A stretch of DNA of 64,000 bases from Pseudonocardia halophobica (lineage in GTDB: Bacteria; Actinomycetota; Actinomycetes; Mycobacteriales; Pseudonocardiaceae). The stretch covers positions 1-64,000 of the forward strand of contig NZ_BSFQ01000008.1 in assembly GCF_027922425.1 (NCBI RefSeq), in the 5' to 3' direction. The notes under the pieces are model-generated. The model did no database searches and was not told the DNA's origin. It saw only the letters and a list, made by a program, of their open reading frames with translations. The position numbers and the translations under genes are program-made. Positions 34,271 to 44,053 of this stretch are shown in pieces. Within the stretch, counting starts at the first letter, position 1. Each line of letters begins with the position of its first letter.

Positions 34271-34698
34271 GTACCCCGCAGAACGCCGCGAAGGGCGACG
34301 AGCTGCCGCCGCTGCGGCTGCACCTCACCCGGGCCGACCTGGTCCGCTACGCCGGCGCCTCCGGCGACTTCAACCCGATCCACTGGAGCGACCGCGTCGC
34401 GGGCCTCGCCGGGCTGCCCGGCGTGATCGCGCACGGGATGCTCACGATGGCCGTGGCCGGCCGGGTCGTCACCGACTGGGTCGGCGACCCCTCGCTCGTG
34501 CGCAGCTACAGCACCCGCTTCACCCGCCCCGTCGTCGTCCCGGACGACGACACCGGGGCCCTCGTGGAGATCACCGGGACGGTCGCGGACGTCACCGAGT
34601 CGGACGGTGTGCGCATCGCCCGGATCGACGTCAAGGCCGTGTTCGACGGCAAGTCCGTGCTGGGCAGGGCCACCGCGGAGGTCGTCCTCCCCGGCTGA
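34267..34698 (+). CDS. hadB: HadB-like (3R)-hydroxyacyl dehydratase catalytic subunit
   Basis: 143 residues, single hot-dog domain. The hydratase-2 catalytic motif D-x-N-x-x-H is GDFNPIHWSD near residue 33, with GVIAHGMLTMAVAGRVV following. It forms a heterodimer with HadA in the mycobacterial system. There is no hadC after it; the next gene is a 69-residue protein. Confidence 0.9.
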   Translation: MSTPQNAAKGDELPPLRLHLTRADLVRYAGASGDFNPIHWSDRVAGLAGLPGVIAHGMLTMAVAGRVVTDWVGDPSLVRSYSTRFTRPVVVPDDDTGALVEITGTVADVTESDGVRIARIDVKAVFDGKSVLGRATAEVVLPG

Positions 34699-34795
34699 GC
34701 CGGCGGGCGTGTCCGGTTGCCGTGATCGCCGAGTGGGTCGATGCTGCCTGCGTCCCGGGTCCGCACGGGCCCGCGCCACACGGAGGGAGCACCAC

Positions 34796-35005
34796 GTGAA
34801 GTTCGGGAAGCTGGTGGACAAGGCCTGGGAGGAGAAGACGGCCGCAGAGGTCCTCAAGGCCCCGCCGTCGGCCCTCGAGGGTCTGACCGAGAAGCACGAC
34901 GAGGCGCTGGCCGCCCTCGGCATCAAGTCGGTCGGCGACCTGGCGAAGTGGAAGTACTTCCAGCGCGCCTCCGCGCTCGCCGCCCTGGCCGACCTCGACA
35001 AGTAG
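34796..35005 (+). CDS. Small helix-hairpin-helix-like protein of unknown function
   Basis: 69 residues: MKFGKLVDKAWEEKTAAEVL, then KAPPSALEGLTEKHDEALAA, then LGIKSVGDLAKWKYFQRASA. The ALGIKSVGDLA segment resembles a helix-hairpin-helix. GTG at 34796 has CGGAGGGAG about 8 nt upstream. It occupies the place hadC takes in mycobacteria but is unrelated to it. A 17-bp-arm terminator follows 9 nt after the stop. Confidence 0.75.
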   Translation: MKFGKLVDKAWEEKTAAEVLKAPPSALEGLTEKHDEALAALGIKSVGDLAKWKYFQRASALAALADLDK

Positions 35006-35014
35006 CCCCGACGC

Positions 35015-35051
35015 CACGAGGGGCGGGTGCCGTCGGCACCCGCCCCTCGTG
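35015..35051. terminator. Bidirectional terminator, 17-bp arms
   Basis: CACGAGGGGCGGGTGCC pairs perfectly with GGCACCCGCCCCTCGTG across a 3-nt loop. It lies between convergent genes and shares the outer CACGA/TCGTG closing bases with two other terminators in this window. Confidence 0.85.
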
Positions 35052-35064
35052 TGTGTCCGGGTCC

Positions 35065-36303
35065 TTACTGGGCCTCGCGCAGCAGCGCGCCCATCCGCTC
35101 GACGCCGGTGCGGAGGTCGTCGTCGCCCAGGGCGTAGGAGAGGCGGAAGTAGCCCGGGGTGCCGAACGCCTCGCCGGGCACGACGGCCACCTCGGCGTGC
35201 TCGAGCACGGCGGCGGCCAGGTCGAGGCTGGTCTCGATCTTCTGCCCGCGGATCTGCTTGCCGAGCAGCTCGCGCACGTCCGGGTAGACGTAGAAGGCGC
35301 CCTTCGGTGTGGGGCACTGCACGCCGGGGATCGCCGAGAGCAGCTCGACGATGGTGCGGCGGCGGCGGTCGAAGGCGGTGCGCATCTCGGCGACGGCGTC
35401 GAGCGGGCCGGTGAGGGCCTCGACCGCCGCGCGCTGCGACACGTTCGCGACGTTCGACGACAGGTGGGACTGCAGGTTCGTCGCCGCCTTGATGACGTCC
35501 GTGGGGCCGGCCATCCAGCCGACCCGCCAGCCGGTCATCGCGTAGGTCTTGGCCACGCCGTTGAGCACCACGGTGGTGTCGGCCAGCTCGGGGACGGCGA
35601 CGGGCAGCGAGACGGCCTCGGCGCCGTCGTAGACCAGGTGCTCGTAGATCTCGTCCGTGACCACCCAGATGCCGTTCTCGAGGGCCCACCGGCCGACGGC
35701 CTCGGTGAGCTCGCGCGGGGCGACGGCGCCGGTCGGGTTCGACGGCGAGCACCACAGCAGCACCTTGGTGGCGGGGGTGCGGGCGGCCTCGAGCTGGTCG
35801 ACGGTGGGCAGGTAGTCCTGCTCCGACCCCGTGACGACGACCTCGGTCACTCCGCCGGCCAGGGCGATGGCCTCGGGGTAGGTGGTCCAGTACGGGGCGG
35901 GGAGGATGACCACGTCGCCCGGGTCGAGCAGCGTCGCGAAGGTCTCGTACACGGCCTGCTTGCCGCCGTTGGTCACGAGGACCTGGTTCGCGGCGATCTC
36001 GTAGCCGGAGTCCCGCTTCGTCTTCTCCACGATCGCGGCCTTGAGCTCGGGGAGCCCGCCCGCGGGGGAGTAGCGGTGGTTCTTCGGGTCCTGCGCGGCG
36101 GCGACGGCGGCCTCGACGATCGGCTGCGGCGTGGGGAAGTCCGGCTCGCCCGCGCCGAAGCCGATCACCGGGCGGCCCTCGGCCTTGAGCGCCTTGGCCT
36201 TCGCGTCGACGGCGAGGGTGGCGGACTCGGCGATGTTCCCGATCCGGGTGGAGATCCGGGGCTTCTGCGACGTTCCAGCGGTCGATGCTGTCGGTGCGGA
36301 CAT
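35065..36303 (-). CDS. Pyridoxal-phosphate aminotransferase, aspartate aminotransferase type
   Basis: 412 residues, class I aminotransferase. Visible features are [42 protein letters not shown], the PLP-contact SPSNPTGAV and [11 protein letters not shown], the Schiff-base Lys in [18 protein letters not shown], and the substrate-binding Arg in [12 protein letters not shown]. This is the AspC/subgroup I-gamma arrangement, interconverting aspartate and oxaloacetate. Start: MSAPTAST at 36303, with an in-frame ATG nine bases earlier. The same gene follows hadAB-like loci in many actinobacteria. Confidence 0.9.
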   Translation of the reverse strand: MSAPTASTAGTSQKPRISTRIGNIAESATLAVDAKAKALKAEGRPVIGFGAGEPDFPTPQPIVEAAVAAAQDPKNHRYSPAGGLPELKAAIVEKTKRDSGYEIAANQVLVTNGGKQAVYETFATLLDPGDVVILPAPYWTTYPEAIALAGGVTEVVVTGSEQDYLPTVDQLEAARTPATKVLLWCSPSNPTGAVAPRELTEAVGRWALENGIWVVTDEIYEHLVYDGAEAVSLPVAVPELADTTVVLNGVAKTYAMTGWRVGWMAGPTDVIKAATNLQSHLSSNVANVSQRAAVEALTGPLDAVAEMRTAFDRRRRTIVELLSAIPGVQCPTPKGAFYVYPDVRELLGKQIRGQKIETSLDLAAAVLEHAEVAVVPGEAFGTPGYFRLSYALGDDDLRTGVERMGALLREAQ

Positions 36304-36502
36304 GGCCCTCATCCTCGCGCACCGCGCGTACCCTCGCGCGAGCGGGTTTCGGCCCGCGGACCCGCGCGGATCTCTCCCGGGGGGCCGCGGGTGAAGGGCC
36401 CGGGAACGGGTGCCGTACACTCGATTCGCCGGGCGCACCGGATCTTCCGGTGTGCCTGCTCCGAACCCGTCGTGTCCCCGACGCGGCGGGCCGGGGCAGC
36501 GT

Positions 36503-36578
<76 letters not shown>

Positions 36579-36639
36579 CCTGGGACGACAGCAGGAACGA
36601 GACGAGGTGCGGGCGTCCGCCCGCCGGTGAGGACGAGCG

Positions 36640-36990
36640 GTGAGCGACGAGCGTGAGCCCGGGCGGGAGCGCCCGACGTCCGCGGCCGACCGCCGCGGGC
36701 GGCGCACGTCGCCGTCGTCGTCCGGTGCCGGCGCGGTGACCACGCCGGGCAAGGGCCGCCCGACGCCCTCGCGCGGCAGCGGGGCGCCCCGCAAGGCGTC
36801 GCCGTTCGCCAGGCTGGTCCGCTTCCTCCGCGAGGTCGTGGCGGAGCTGCGCAAGGTCATCTGGCCCACGCGCAAGCAGCTGGTGACCTACACGATTGTC
36901 GTGCTCGTCTTCGTCGCCTTCATGGTCGCGCTGGTGTCGCTCCTGGACTGGGTCTTCGGGCTGGGCGTGGAAGCCCTGTTCGGCGCCTAG
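36640..36990 (+). CDS. secE: Preprotein translocase subunit SecE
   Basis: 116 residues. A ~55-residue polar, Ser/Pro/Arg-rich N-terminal extension is followed by the SecE core [40 protein letters not shown] and a C-terminal [13 protein letters not shown], one transmembrane helix. It clamps SecY in the translocon. The GTG start is 60 bp downstream of tRNA-Trp, and nusG follows after 66 bp. Confidence 0.95.
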   Translation: MSDEREPGRERPTSAADRRGRRTSPSSSGAGAVTTPGKGRPTPSRGSGAPRKASPFARLVRFLREVVAELRKVIWPTRKQLVTYTIVVLVFVAFMVALVSLLDWVFGLGVEALFGA

Positions 36991-37056
36991 CCCGCAGGTG
37001 AGCCGGGACCGACCCCGATCGAGCACGACGACGCTGACGAAGGAAGCGAGAAGCAC

Positions 37057-37971
37057 GTGACCTCCCCAGACGGCCGACCGGCCGAGGACGAGACGACGGT
37101 GCAGGACACCGACGTCGAGGTGGCGTACGGCGCCGAGGCCTCCGACAGCTCGGACAGCACCGTCGACGCCGACACCGACACCGCCGCCGAGGCGGTGGAG
37201 GCCGAGGAGGCGGAGGACGCCCTCGAGGACGACACGGCGGAGGTCGACTTCGGGTCGGAGGCGGCCGCGGCCGTCCCCGCCACCGACGAGCAGGCCGACC
37301 CGGGCGATCTCGAGGCCGGCGCCGACGCCGCCGGTGCCGAGGAGGAGGTCGACCCGATCGAGGAGATGACGGAGGCGCTGCGCCGCGCCCCCGGCGACTG
37401 GTACGTCGTCCACTCCTACGCGGGCTACGAGAACAAGGTGAAGCAGAACCTCGAGACCCGGGTGCAGACCCTGGACGTCGAGGACTACATCTACCAGGTC
37501 GAGGTGCCCACCGAAGAGGTCACCGAGATCAAGAACGGCCAGCGCAAGCAGGTGCAGCGCAAGGTGCTGCCCGGCTACATCCTGGTCCGGATGGAGCTCA
37601 ACGACCAGTCGTGGGGCGCCGTCCGCAACACCCCGGGCGTCACCGGCTTCGTCGGGGCCACGTCGCGGCCCTCGCCGCTGACCCTGAACGAGGTGCTGAA
37701 GTTCCTGCTGCCGAAGCAGGAGGCGCCGAAGGAGAAGGCCGCCGCCGCGTCCGGTGCGGGCGGCGCGGCCGCCGCCACCGGCGGTGCGGCCACGGTCGAG
37801 GTCGACTTCGAGGTCGGCGAGTCGGTCACCGTCATGGACGGCCCGTTCGCGACCCTCCCGGCCACGATCAACGAGGTCAACGTCGACGCGCAGAAGCTGA
37901 AGGTGCTCGTGTCCATCTTCGGCCGCGAGACGCCCGTCGAGCTGGCCTTCAGTCAGGTCTCCAAGATCTGA
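37057..37971 (+). CDS. nusG: Transcription termination/antitermination protein NusG
   Basis: 304 residues, with ~105 extra at the N-terminus. That extension is extremely acidic and Ala/Glu/Asp-rich ([20 protein letters not shown]). The NGN domain starts at [20 protein letters not shown], then [24 protein letters not shown], and the KOW domain has [21 protein letters not shown] Gly/Ala linker joins them. Such acidic extensions occur in actinobacterial NusG. It couples transcription with Rho and translation. Confidence 0.96.
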   Translation: MTSPDGRPAEDETTVQDTDVEVAYGAEASDSSDSTVDADTDTAAEAVEAEEAEDALEDDTAEVDFGSEAAAAVPATDEQADPGDLEAGADAAGAEEEVDPIEEMTEALRRAPGDWYVVHSYAGYENKVKQNLETRVQTLDVEDYIYQVEVPTEEVTEIKNGQRKQVQRKVLPGYILVRMELNDQSWGAVRNTPGVTGFVGATSRPSPLTLNEVLKFLLPKQEAPKEKAAAASGAGGAAAATGGAATVEVDFEVGESVTVMDGPFATLPATINEVNVDAQKLKVLVSIFGRETPVELAFSQVSKI

Positions 37972-38036
37972 CGGTGCACGAACTCCGTCGCGGCGGGCAG
38001 GTCCGCGGCGCGTAGGACGATCACGAGGAATCAAGG

Positions 38037-38468
38037 ATGCCACCCAAGAAGCGGAAGCTCTCCGCGATCATCAAGCTCCAGATCAAGGCCGGCGCGGCCA
38101 CGCCGGCCCCGCCGGTCGGCCCCGCGCTGGGTCAGCACGGCGTCAACATCATGGAGTTCTGCAAGGCGTACAACGCCGCCACCGAGGCCCAGCGCGGCGA
38201 CGTGGTGCCGGTCGAGATCTCCGTGTACGAGGACCGCTCGTTCACGTTCGAGCTCAAGACCCCGCCCGCGGCCAGGCTGCTGCTGAAGGCGGCCGGCGTG
38301 GAGAAGGGCTCCGGCGAGCCGCACAAGACCAAGGTCGCCTCCGTGACCATGGACCAGGTGCGGGAGATCGCGCAGACCAAGATGCGCGACCTCAACGCCA
38401 ACGACCTGGACCAGGCCGCGAAGATCATCGCCGGCACCGCCCGGTCGATGGGCATCACGGTCAACTGA
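38037..38468 (+). CDS. rplK: 50S ribosomal protein L11
   Basis: 143 residues, standard length: [20 protein letters not shown], then [20 protein letters not shown], then the rRNA-binding RSMGITVN end. L11 binds 23S rRNA at the GTPase centre and is the target for thiostrepton. It lies 65 bp after nusG and 64 bp before rplA. Confidence 0.98.
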   Translation: MPPKKRKLSAIIKLQIKAGAATPAPPVGPALGQHGVNIMEFCKAYNAATEAQRGDVVPVEISVYEDRSFTFELKTPPAARLLLKAAGVEKGSGEPHKTKVASVTMDQVREIAQTKMRDLNANDLDQAAKIIAGTARSMGITVN

Positions 38469-38532
38469 CCCCACCCGAACGCGTGGGAGAGCCGGGCGCG
38501 GCTCCTACCACGATCTTCGCGAAGGACTGAAG

Positions 38533-39249
38533 ATGGCAAAGCGCAGCAAGATCTACGAGCAGGCCGCGGCCAAGATCGACCGCGACGCCCTGTACTCCCC
38601 GCTCGAGGCCGCCAAGCTGGCCAAGGAGACCTCGAGCAGCAAGATGGACGCGACCGTCGAGGTCGCCATGCGGCTGGGAGTCGACCCCCGCAAGGCCGAC
38701 CAGATGGTCCGCGGGACCGTGAACCTGCCCCACGGGACCGGTAAGACCGCCCGGGTCATCGTGTTCGCCGTCGGCGACAAGGCCGCCGAGGCCGAGGCCG
38801 CCGGTGCGGACGTCGTCGGCGCCGAGGACCTGATCGAGCGGATCCAGGGCGGCTGGCTGGACTTCGACGCCGCGATCGCGACCCCCGACCAGATGGCGAA
38901 GGTCGGCCGCATCGCCCGCATCCTCGGCCCGCGCGGCCTGATGCCGAACCCGAAGACCGGCACCGTCACCCCGGACGTGACCAAGGCCGTCAACGACATC
39001 AAGGGCGGCAAGATCAACTTCCGGGTGGACAAGCAGGCCAACCTGCACCTCGTCATCGGCAAGGCCTCGTTCGACACCGAGAAGCTGGTGGAGAACTACG
39101 GCGCCGCCCTCGACGAGATCCTGCGGGCCAAGCCGTCCGCCGCGAAGGGCCGCTACATCAAGAAGATCACCGTCTCGACGACCACGGGCCCGGGCATCCC
39201 GGTCGACCCGAACCGCACCCGCAACCTGCTGGTCGACGACACCGTCTGA
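38533..39249 (+). CDS. rplA: 50S ribosomal protein L1
   Basis: 238 residues with the L1 signatures [54 protein letters not shown] and [10 protein letters not shown]1 binds the mobile L1 stalk and, in many bacteria, represses its own mRNA. The start ATG has GAAGGACTGAAG upstream. It ends the rplK-rplA unit; rplJ is 22 kb away, unlike in many bacteria. Confidence 0.98.
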   Translation: MAKRSKIYEQAAAKIDRDALYSPLEAAKLAKETSSSKMDATVEVAMRLGVDPRKADQMVRGTVNLPHGTGKTARVIVFAVGDKAAEAEAAGADVVGAEDLIERIQGGWLDFDAAIATPDQMAKVGRIARILGPRGLMPNPKTGTVTPDVTKAVNDIKGGKINFRVDKQANLHLVIGKASFDTEKLVENYGAALDEILRAKPSAAKGRYIKKITVSTTTGPGIPVDPNRTRNLLVDDTV

Positions 39250-39260
39250 TCGTCCGCACG

Positions 39261-39301
39261 CACGAAGGCCCCCTCCGGATCTTCCGGAGGGGGCCTTCGT
39301 G
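39261..39301. terminator. Terminator after rplA, 18-bp arms
   Basis: CACGAAGGCCCCCTCCGG pairs with CCGGAGGGGGCCTTCGTG over ATCTT, between rplA and a convergent CoA-transferase gene. The outer closing bases CACGA/TCGTG are shared with the terminators near 35.0 kb and 62.3 kb. Confidence 0.88.
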
Positions 39302-39310
39302 TCTCCGGGG

Positions 39311-40405
39311 TCAGGACCAGTCGGCCAGGATCTGGTCGACGGACTCCGGCTCGGCCGGGCGGCCCGGCACCTCGGTCCGGGTGCGGGAGAAGCGCGGCGC
39401 GGGCGCGGCCTGCGGGGTGTCGTCCGGGCTGACGATCGTGTTCCGGGCGGCCATGTGCGGATGCTGCGCGACCTCGCCGAAGGCCAGGACCGGGGTGGTG
39501 CAGGCGTCCGTGCCGTCGAAGATCGCGGCCCACTCGTCGCGGGACTTGGTCTTGAACACCTCGGTGAAGCGCGCCTTGATCGCCGGCCAGGACGGGATGT
39601 CCATCTGCGCCGGCAGGTCGGCGGGGTCGATCTCCAGGCCCTTGAGCAGCTCCGCGTAGAACTGCGGCTCGATCGCCCCGACGGCCATGAACTTCCCGTC
39701 GGCGCAGGCGTAGGTGTCGTAGAAGGGGGCGTAGCCGTCGAGCATGTTGCTGGCCGGGGCGTCCTGCCAGAACTTCTGCGCGAGCATCCCCCACATCATC
39801 TGCACGAGGAGGCTGGCGCCGTCGACCATGGCGGTGTCGACGACCTGGCCCTCACCGGAGCCGCGGGCCTCGTAGAGCGCCGCGAGCACGCCGATGACCA
39901 GCAGCATCGAGCCGCCGCCGAAGTCGCCGACCAGGTTCAGCGGCGGCACGGGGCGCTCGCCGTTCCCGCGACCGATGGCGTGCAGCGCACCGGTGAGCGA
40001 GATGTAGTTGATGTCGTGGCCCGCCCGGTCGGCCATCGGCCCGTCCTGGCCCCAGCCCGTCATCCGGCCGTACACGAGCTTCGGGTTGCGGGCGTGGCAG
40101 TCCGCGGGGCCGACGCCGAGCCGCTCGGTGACGCCGGGCCGGTAGCCCTCGAGCAGCACGTCGGCCTTCTCGACGAGCTTCAGCACGGTCTCGCGACCCT
40201 CGGGGGTCTTGAGGTCGGCGGCCACCCGGCGCCGTCCGCGCAGGGTGGGGTCGACGTCGCCGCCGATCCTCAGGCCGCCCGGCCGGTCGATCCGGACCAC
40301 CTCGGCGCCCAGGTCGCCCAGGATCATCGCCGCGTGCGGCCCCGGTCCGATGCCGGCGAGCTCGACGACCCGTACGCCCGCGAGGGGTCCGCTGCGAGTG
40401 CCCAC
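39311..40405 (-). CDS. CaiB/BaiF family CoA-transferase (alpha-methylacyl-CoA racemase-like)
   Basis: 364 residues from the preferred start. Features are [55 protein letters not shown] and the racemase-type [11 protein letters not shown] with [18 protein letters not shown], which carries the His and Asp used by AMACR/Mcr. This favours alpha-methylacyl-CoA racemase over CoA transfer. GTG at 40405 is preferred, because AGGAGG lies 6 nt upstream; ATG at 40411 and 40420 fall on or in the Shine-Dalgarno sequence. It would racemise methyl-branched acyl-CoAs before beta-oxidation. Confidence 0.9.
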   Translation of the reverse strand: MGTRSGPLAGVRVVELAGIGPGPHAAMILGDLGAEVVRIDRPGGLRIGGDVDPTLRGRRRVAADLKTPEGRETVLKLVEKADVLLEGYRPGVTERLGVGPADCHARNPKLVYGRMTGWGQDGPMADRAGHDINYISLTGALHAIGRGNGERPVPPLNLVGDFGGGSMLLVIGVLAALYEARGSGEGQVVDTAMVDGASLLVQMMWGMLAQKFWQDAPASNMLDGYAPFYDTYACADGKFMAVGAIEPQFYAELLKGLEIDPADLPAQMDIPSWPAIKARFTEVFKTKSRDEWAAIFDGTDACTTPVLAFGEVAQHPHMAARNTIVSPDDTPQAAPAPRFSRTRTEVPGRPAEPESVDQILADWS

Positions 40406-40493
40406 TTCCATCCTCCTCATCGATCGATCGTTCAGGACTCTACGGGTCCGCGGGCCCTGGGTCAGCGGCCCAGGCCACAGGACAGCGTCCCGG

Positions 40494-42002
40494 CTACGCC
40501 ACGGCGATCTGGTCCGCCGCGCCGCCGTCGGGCTGGTGCCGCAGACCCTGCCAGGCCGCGGTGAGTCGTTCGAGCGCAGCCGCGGCGGGTTCGGGCCGCA
40601 GTGTGTAGGGCAGCCGGATGTAGCGCTCGAAGGCTCCGTCGACGCCGAAGCGGGGCCCCGCGGCCAGCAGGACGTCGTGCCGGCGGGCGGCCCCGGTGAG
40701 CAGGCTCGACACGGGCTCGCCGAGGTCCACCCACAGGCTCAGGCCGCCCGACGGGTCGTTGGGCCGCCACTGCGGGAAGTCCGCGGCGAGGCGGCGGCGC
40801 AGGTCGGCGCGGGCGGCGCGCAGCGACTCCTGCCGTTCGGCCACCACCGCCTCGACCTCGCCGAGCAGGCGGGCCGTGACGATCTGGTCGAGCACGGCGC
40901 CGCCGAGGTCGATCGACGGCCGCAGCGCGGCCAGCCGCCGCACCAGCGACGCCGAGGTGCGGATCCAGCCGATCCGCAGCCCGCCCCAGAACACCTTGCT
41001 CGCCGAGCCGATCGTGATCAGCAGGGGCGAGTCGGGCGCGTGCCGGGCGACCGGCTCCGGGGCCGGGACGTCGAGCGGCAGCTCGGTCAGGGTCTCGTCG
41101 ACGACGAGCGGGGTGCGGGTCCGCCGCGCCAGCTCGACCACGCCCGCGCGGACCTCCGGCGGCATCACCGCGCCCGTCGGGTTGTGGAAGTCCGGCACCA
41201 GGTAGCAGAGCGCGGGACGGGTGTCCCGCACGGTGGCGGTCAGCAGGTCGAGGTCCCACGCCGGCTCCCGGCCGTCCGGGCCGAGCGGCACGGGGACCGG
41301 TCGGGCACCGCGGCCGCGGATGGCGTCGAGCGCGTTCGGGTAGGTCGGGTGCTCGACGACGACGCGATCGCCCGGGCCCGCGAGCAGCGTGAGGACCAGC
41401 GCGATCGCGTGCTGCGCCCCGGAGGTGACGAGGACCTGGTCGGGGCTGGTCGGGACGCCGCGCTCGGTGAAGCGCCGCGCCACGGCCTCCCGCATCACCG
41501 GGATCCCGGCGAGGGTGTAGCCGTGGCCGCCGATCTGCCCGTCGAGCTCGGTGACGGCGGCCGCCGCGGCCCGCCGGATCGCGTCCGTGGGGGCGGGCAG
41601 CGCGGCGTGCGCGAGATCGGTCAGGCCACCGCCCGTGAGCGGCGAGAACGGGGTCTCGGGGGTCGCCCCGCCGGTCGGGCCGGGCACGCGGGTCCAGCTG
41701 CCCGAGCCGCGGCGACTCTCGAGGAACCCGTCGGCGCGCAGCGCCTCGTAGGCCGCGGCCACCGTCGTCCGGCTGACGTCGAGGGCGCCGGCGAGCTCGC
41801 GCTCGGCCGGAATCCGGCTGCCGAGCGGCAGCCGGCCGTCCAGGATGAGGAGCCGGACGCGCTCGGTCAGCGCGGACGCGAGGCCGCCGCGCTGGTCCGC
41901 CGGGCGCCAGCTGCCCAGCAGCCGGGCGAAGCTCGTACCGCCGATCCGGCGGGTGCCGGGTTCCAAGGGGTCCAACCGGTCCACCTCCGCGAAATTGGCC
42001 AT
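40494..42002 (-). CDS. MocR-type GntR/aminotransferase regulator
   Basis: 502 residues. The N-terminal winged helix is GntR-like ([20 protein letters not shown], then [21 protein letters not shown], then [21 protein letters not shown]). The rest is a PLP aminotransferase fold: [54 protein letters not shown] with the PLP Lys. MocR regulators use PLP or an amino acid adduct as effector. The start codon is embedded in an inverted repeat. Confidence 0.92.
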   Translation of the reverse strand: MANFAEVDRLDPLEPGTRRIGGTSFARLLGSWRPADQRGGLASALTERVRLLILDGRLPLGSRIPAERELAGALDVSRTTVAAAYEALRADGFLESRRGSGSWTRVPGPTGGATPETPFSPLTGGGLTDLAHAALPAPTDAIRRAAAAAVTELDGQIGGHGYTLAGIPVMREAVARRFTERGVPTSPDQVLVTSGAQHAIALVLTLLAGPGDRVVVEHPTYPNALDAIRGRGARPVPVPLGPDGREPAWDLDLLTATVRDTRPALCYLVPDFHNPTGAVMPPEVRAGVVELARRTRTPLVVDETLTELPLDVPAPEPVARHAPDSPLLITIGSASKVFWGGLRIGWIRTSASLVRRLAALRPSIDLGGAVLDQIVTARLLGEVEAVVAERQESLRAARADLRRRLAADFPQWRPNDPSGGLSLWVDLGEPVSSLLTGAARRHDVLLAAGPRFGVDGAFERYIRLPYTLRPEPAAAALERLTAAWQGLRHQPDGGAADQIAVA

Positions 42003-42018
42003 GGAGAATCAGGCCAAT
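41994..42018. promoter_or_regulatory. Inverted repeat over the MocR start codon
   Basis: ATTGGCC and GGCCAAT are perfect 7-bp arms separated by 11 bp, and the regulator's ATG lies inside the left arm. The only intergenic DNA is 33 bp to the divergent small membrane protein, so this site can control both. MocR regulators often bind repeats near their own start. Confidence 0.6.
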
Positions 42019-42035
42019 AGTGCCAGAGTGGAGTC

Positions 42036-42260
42036 ATGACAGCGACGATCCTGCTCTCGGTCCTGACCCTCATCGCGATCCTGGCGCCGCGCTACGGCGC
42101 CGACAGCCGCTCGCTGCGGGAGCGGCCGTTCTACACGGCGACGCCCTGGGGCGACGTGAAGAAGTTCCTCCGCCGGCTCGAGGAGGCGGCGGCGCGCCCA
42201 CAACGCGCCGGACCGCCGTTGCGGCGGCTCAGGTCCGGTACTCCCAGTGGTTCTGCATGA
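42036..42260 (+). CDS. Small single-pass membrane protein
   Basis: 74 residues. The first 18 form a transmembrane helix (MTATILLSVLTLIAILAPRY), then GADSRSLRERPFYTATPWGD and KKFLRRLEEAAARP, a basic cytosolic tail. It is an uncharacterised type found in actinobacteria. It diverges from the MocR gene by 33 bp, and overlaps the convergent hypothetical gene by 32 bp at its 3' end. Confidence 0.68.
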   Translation: MTATILLSVLTLIAILAPRYGADSRSLRERPFYTATPWGDVKKFLRRLEEAAARPQRAGPPLRRLRSGTPSGSA

Positions 42261-42540
42261 GCACCTGCTCGGTGCGGTCGGCCTCGTCCCGGACCTCGGC
42301 GCGGTAGTAATAGCGACCCGGCTGCCAGCCGTCCTGCTCCGCGACGACCTGCAGGTACTCCGTGGCCCACCGGTGCCATTCGTCGGTGTCGCGGGGAGCC
42401 GGATCCGGGGCGTCGCACACCACGGTCGTGAAGTCGTGGAGCCGGCCACGCAGCGAGGTCCACATCTGCACGTCGATGTTCAGGGTCTCGGGCAGCCCGT
42501 CCGGGGTCCGCTCGCCGGACCCGGTCCGCTCACCGCTCAC
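42229..42540 (-). CDS. Hypothetical protein
   Basis: 103 residues: a Glu/Gly/Ser-rich N-terminus, then LNIDVQMWTSLRGRLHDFTT, then DEWHRWATEYLQVVAEQDGW and GRYYYRAEVRDEADRTEQVL. A mixed alpha/beta composition with several Trp residues suggests a folded domain, but I do not recognise it. The GTG start has no clear ribosome-binding site; an internal start is possible. Confidence 0.62.
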   Translation of the reverse strand: MSGERTGSGERTPDGLPETLNIDVQMWTSLRGRLHDFTTVVCDAPDPAPRDTDEWHRWATEYLQVVAEQDGWQPGRYYYRAEVRDEADRTEQVLMQNHWEYRT

Positions 42541-42649
42541 GCCGCGCCTCCCTGGCGGGCCCGTGGTGGGCCCGCTGGGAGTATCGATCTTCGGTGAGGT
42601 CCGGACCCGCCGGGCGCCCGGACCTCACCGGATCAGGCGACGCGGGGGA

Positions 42650-43060
42650 TCAGGCCGCCAGCAGGTCGCTGCGGCCCTTCTCCTCGAGCATCGCCTTGTA
42701 CGGACCGAACAGGCCCTTCGCCAGGGGCAGCACCTTGAGCAGCTTGGCGACCGGGCCCTTCGCGCGGACCTGACCCTTGGCCAGCGCCACCGGCAGCACG
42801 ACCTTGCCGAGCCAGAACCTGTTGCCGGTGTCGGCGCTCATGAACAGCTCGACGTTCGGCTCCGGGCCGTTGCCCGCGCCCTCGTGGATCTCCGAGTTCG
42901 GCATGTCCACGGTGAGCACGGCCTCGGGGTCGGTGTACGTGATGCGCAGGACGACCCCGGACGGCTTCAGCTTCTCGACCAGCGCCACGTCCTCCATGCC
43001 CAACCGGAAGACCCCGCCCAGGTACTCGTAGACCTCGGCCTCGTTCTGGAACGCCGCCAC
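42650..43060 (-). CDS. SCP2-like sterol-binding domain protein
   Basis: 136 residues: EAEVYEYLGGVFRLGMEDVA, then LRITYTDPEAVLTVDMPNSE, then NVELFMSADTGNRFWLGKVV, then PVAKLLKVLPLAKGLFGPYK. This is the SCP2/YhbT pattern of a small hydrophobic-ligand carrier for lipids or CoA esters. The frame is open further upstream, but GTG at 43060 has AAAGGGG 8 nt upstream and starts the domain. It lies just downstream of the response regulator gene on the same strand, 101 bp away. Confidence 0.8.
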   Translation of the reverse strand: MAAFQNEAEVYEYLGGVFRLGMEDVALVEKLKPSGVVLRITYTDPEAVLTVDMPNSEIHEGAGNGPEPNVELFMSADTGNRFWLGKVVLPVALAKGQVRAKGPVAKLLKVLPLAKGLFGPYKAMLEEKGRSDLLAA

Positions 43061-43161
43061 GTCGCAGCCCCTTTCGCTCGCTTGCCGGGGGAGTCTGGCC
43101 CGCCCGGGCCACCGGCGGCGACTCCCCGGCCGGGCCACGCCTGGCCCGCACGGACCGGTCC

Positions 43162-43821
43162 TCAGGGGCGCTGCTCGTCGAGCAGGCCCGCCCGGCCGGC
43201 GAGCGCGGCCGCCTCGATCCGGTTGGCCGCGCCGAGCTTGTGCAGCAGCGAGGCGATCATCCGCTTCGCCGTGCGCTCGCTGACCAGCATCGGGCGGGCG
43301 ATCTCGCTGGTCTCCAGCCCGCGGGCGAGCAGCCGCCACAGCTCGACGTCCCGCTCGGAGAGGGTGTCGAGCACGCCGTCGGCGGTGCGGTCCGCCGACG
43401 CCAGCAGCGCCTCGAGCAGCTCGCCGCGGACGACCTTGACCCCGGCGAGCAGCGACAGCAGCGGGGCGACGAGCACCGCGGGATCGGCGGACTTGCCGAG
43501 GTACCCGTCCGCCCCGGCGCGCAGCGCGGCCGCGGCCAGGTCCAGGTCCTCGGTCCCGGACAGGGCGAGCACCTTCGTGCCCGGGTAGGCCGCCTTGACC
43601 CGGCGGATCGTCTCGACCCCGCCGAGCGGCGGCAGCGCCAGATCGACGACGGCGATGTCCGCGCGGTTCTTCCCGACGAGCGCGACGGCCTCCTCGCCGG
43701 CCGTCGCGGACCCGGCGACCCGGAAGGTGTCGCCGGCGCGGGACTCCAGCAGGAGGGCCAGGCCCTGGGCGAACAGCGCGTGGTCGTCCACGATGACGAC
43801 GGTGTGGGGCCCCTCCTGCAC
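43162..43821 (-). CDS. LuxR-family (NarL-type) response regulator
   Basis: 219 residues. The receiver has the phosphate-acceptor Asp in ADIAVVDLALPPLGG, an acidic pair in VVIVDDHALFAQGL, and the Lys in GYLGKSADP. The LuxR helix-turn-helix is LSERDVELWRLLARGLETSE, then LVSERTAKRMIASLLHKLGA. The frame opens at 43860, but GTG at 43821 lies 7 nt after TAGGCT, which suggests a leaderless start. It diverges from the histidine kinase, its likely partner. Confidence 0.9.
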   Translation of the reverse strand: MQEGPHTVVIVDDHALFAQGLALLLESRAGDTFRVAGSATAGEEAVALVGKNRADIAVVDLALPPLGGVETIRRVKAAYPGTKVLALSGTEDLDLAAAALRAGADGYLGKSADPAVLVAPLLSLLAGVKVVRGELLEALLASADRTADGVLDTLSERDVELWRLLARGLETSEIARPMLVSERTAKRMIASLLHKLGAANRIEAAALAGRAGLLDEQRP

Positions 43822-43834
43822 GGCCCGGAGCCTA

Positions 43835-43995
43835 GGCCGTGTCTCCCAACCCGCCACCACCGCTCCCGGCGCCCACGCCGTCCCCGCCGGCGTTGCCGGC
43901 CACCCGAATACGCCCGGTACGAGGGCGACCCGGCTGCCTTGCCGGGAACGACGTGGATCACCGGGCCCGGCGGCGCCAGGTTGAGAGACACGGCC
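43835..43995. promoter_or_regulatory. Divergent control region with paired copies of one element
   Basis: GGTTGGGAGACACGGCC, read toward the response regulator, occurs as GGTTGAGAGACACGGCC, read toward the histidine kinase, at 43835-43851 and 43979-43995 (16 of 17 identical). Both copies are oriented the same way relative to their gene. In the regulator copy, the TAGGCT -10 follows at once. The 127 bp between them shows nothing else. Confidence 0.7.
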
Positions 43996-44053
43996 TCATC
44001 GGACCTACTCTCCGTACAGCGCTCGACCTGCACCGACGGCGAGGGGAGGTCCG

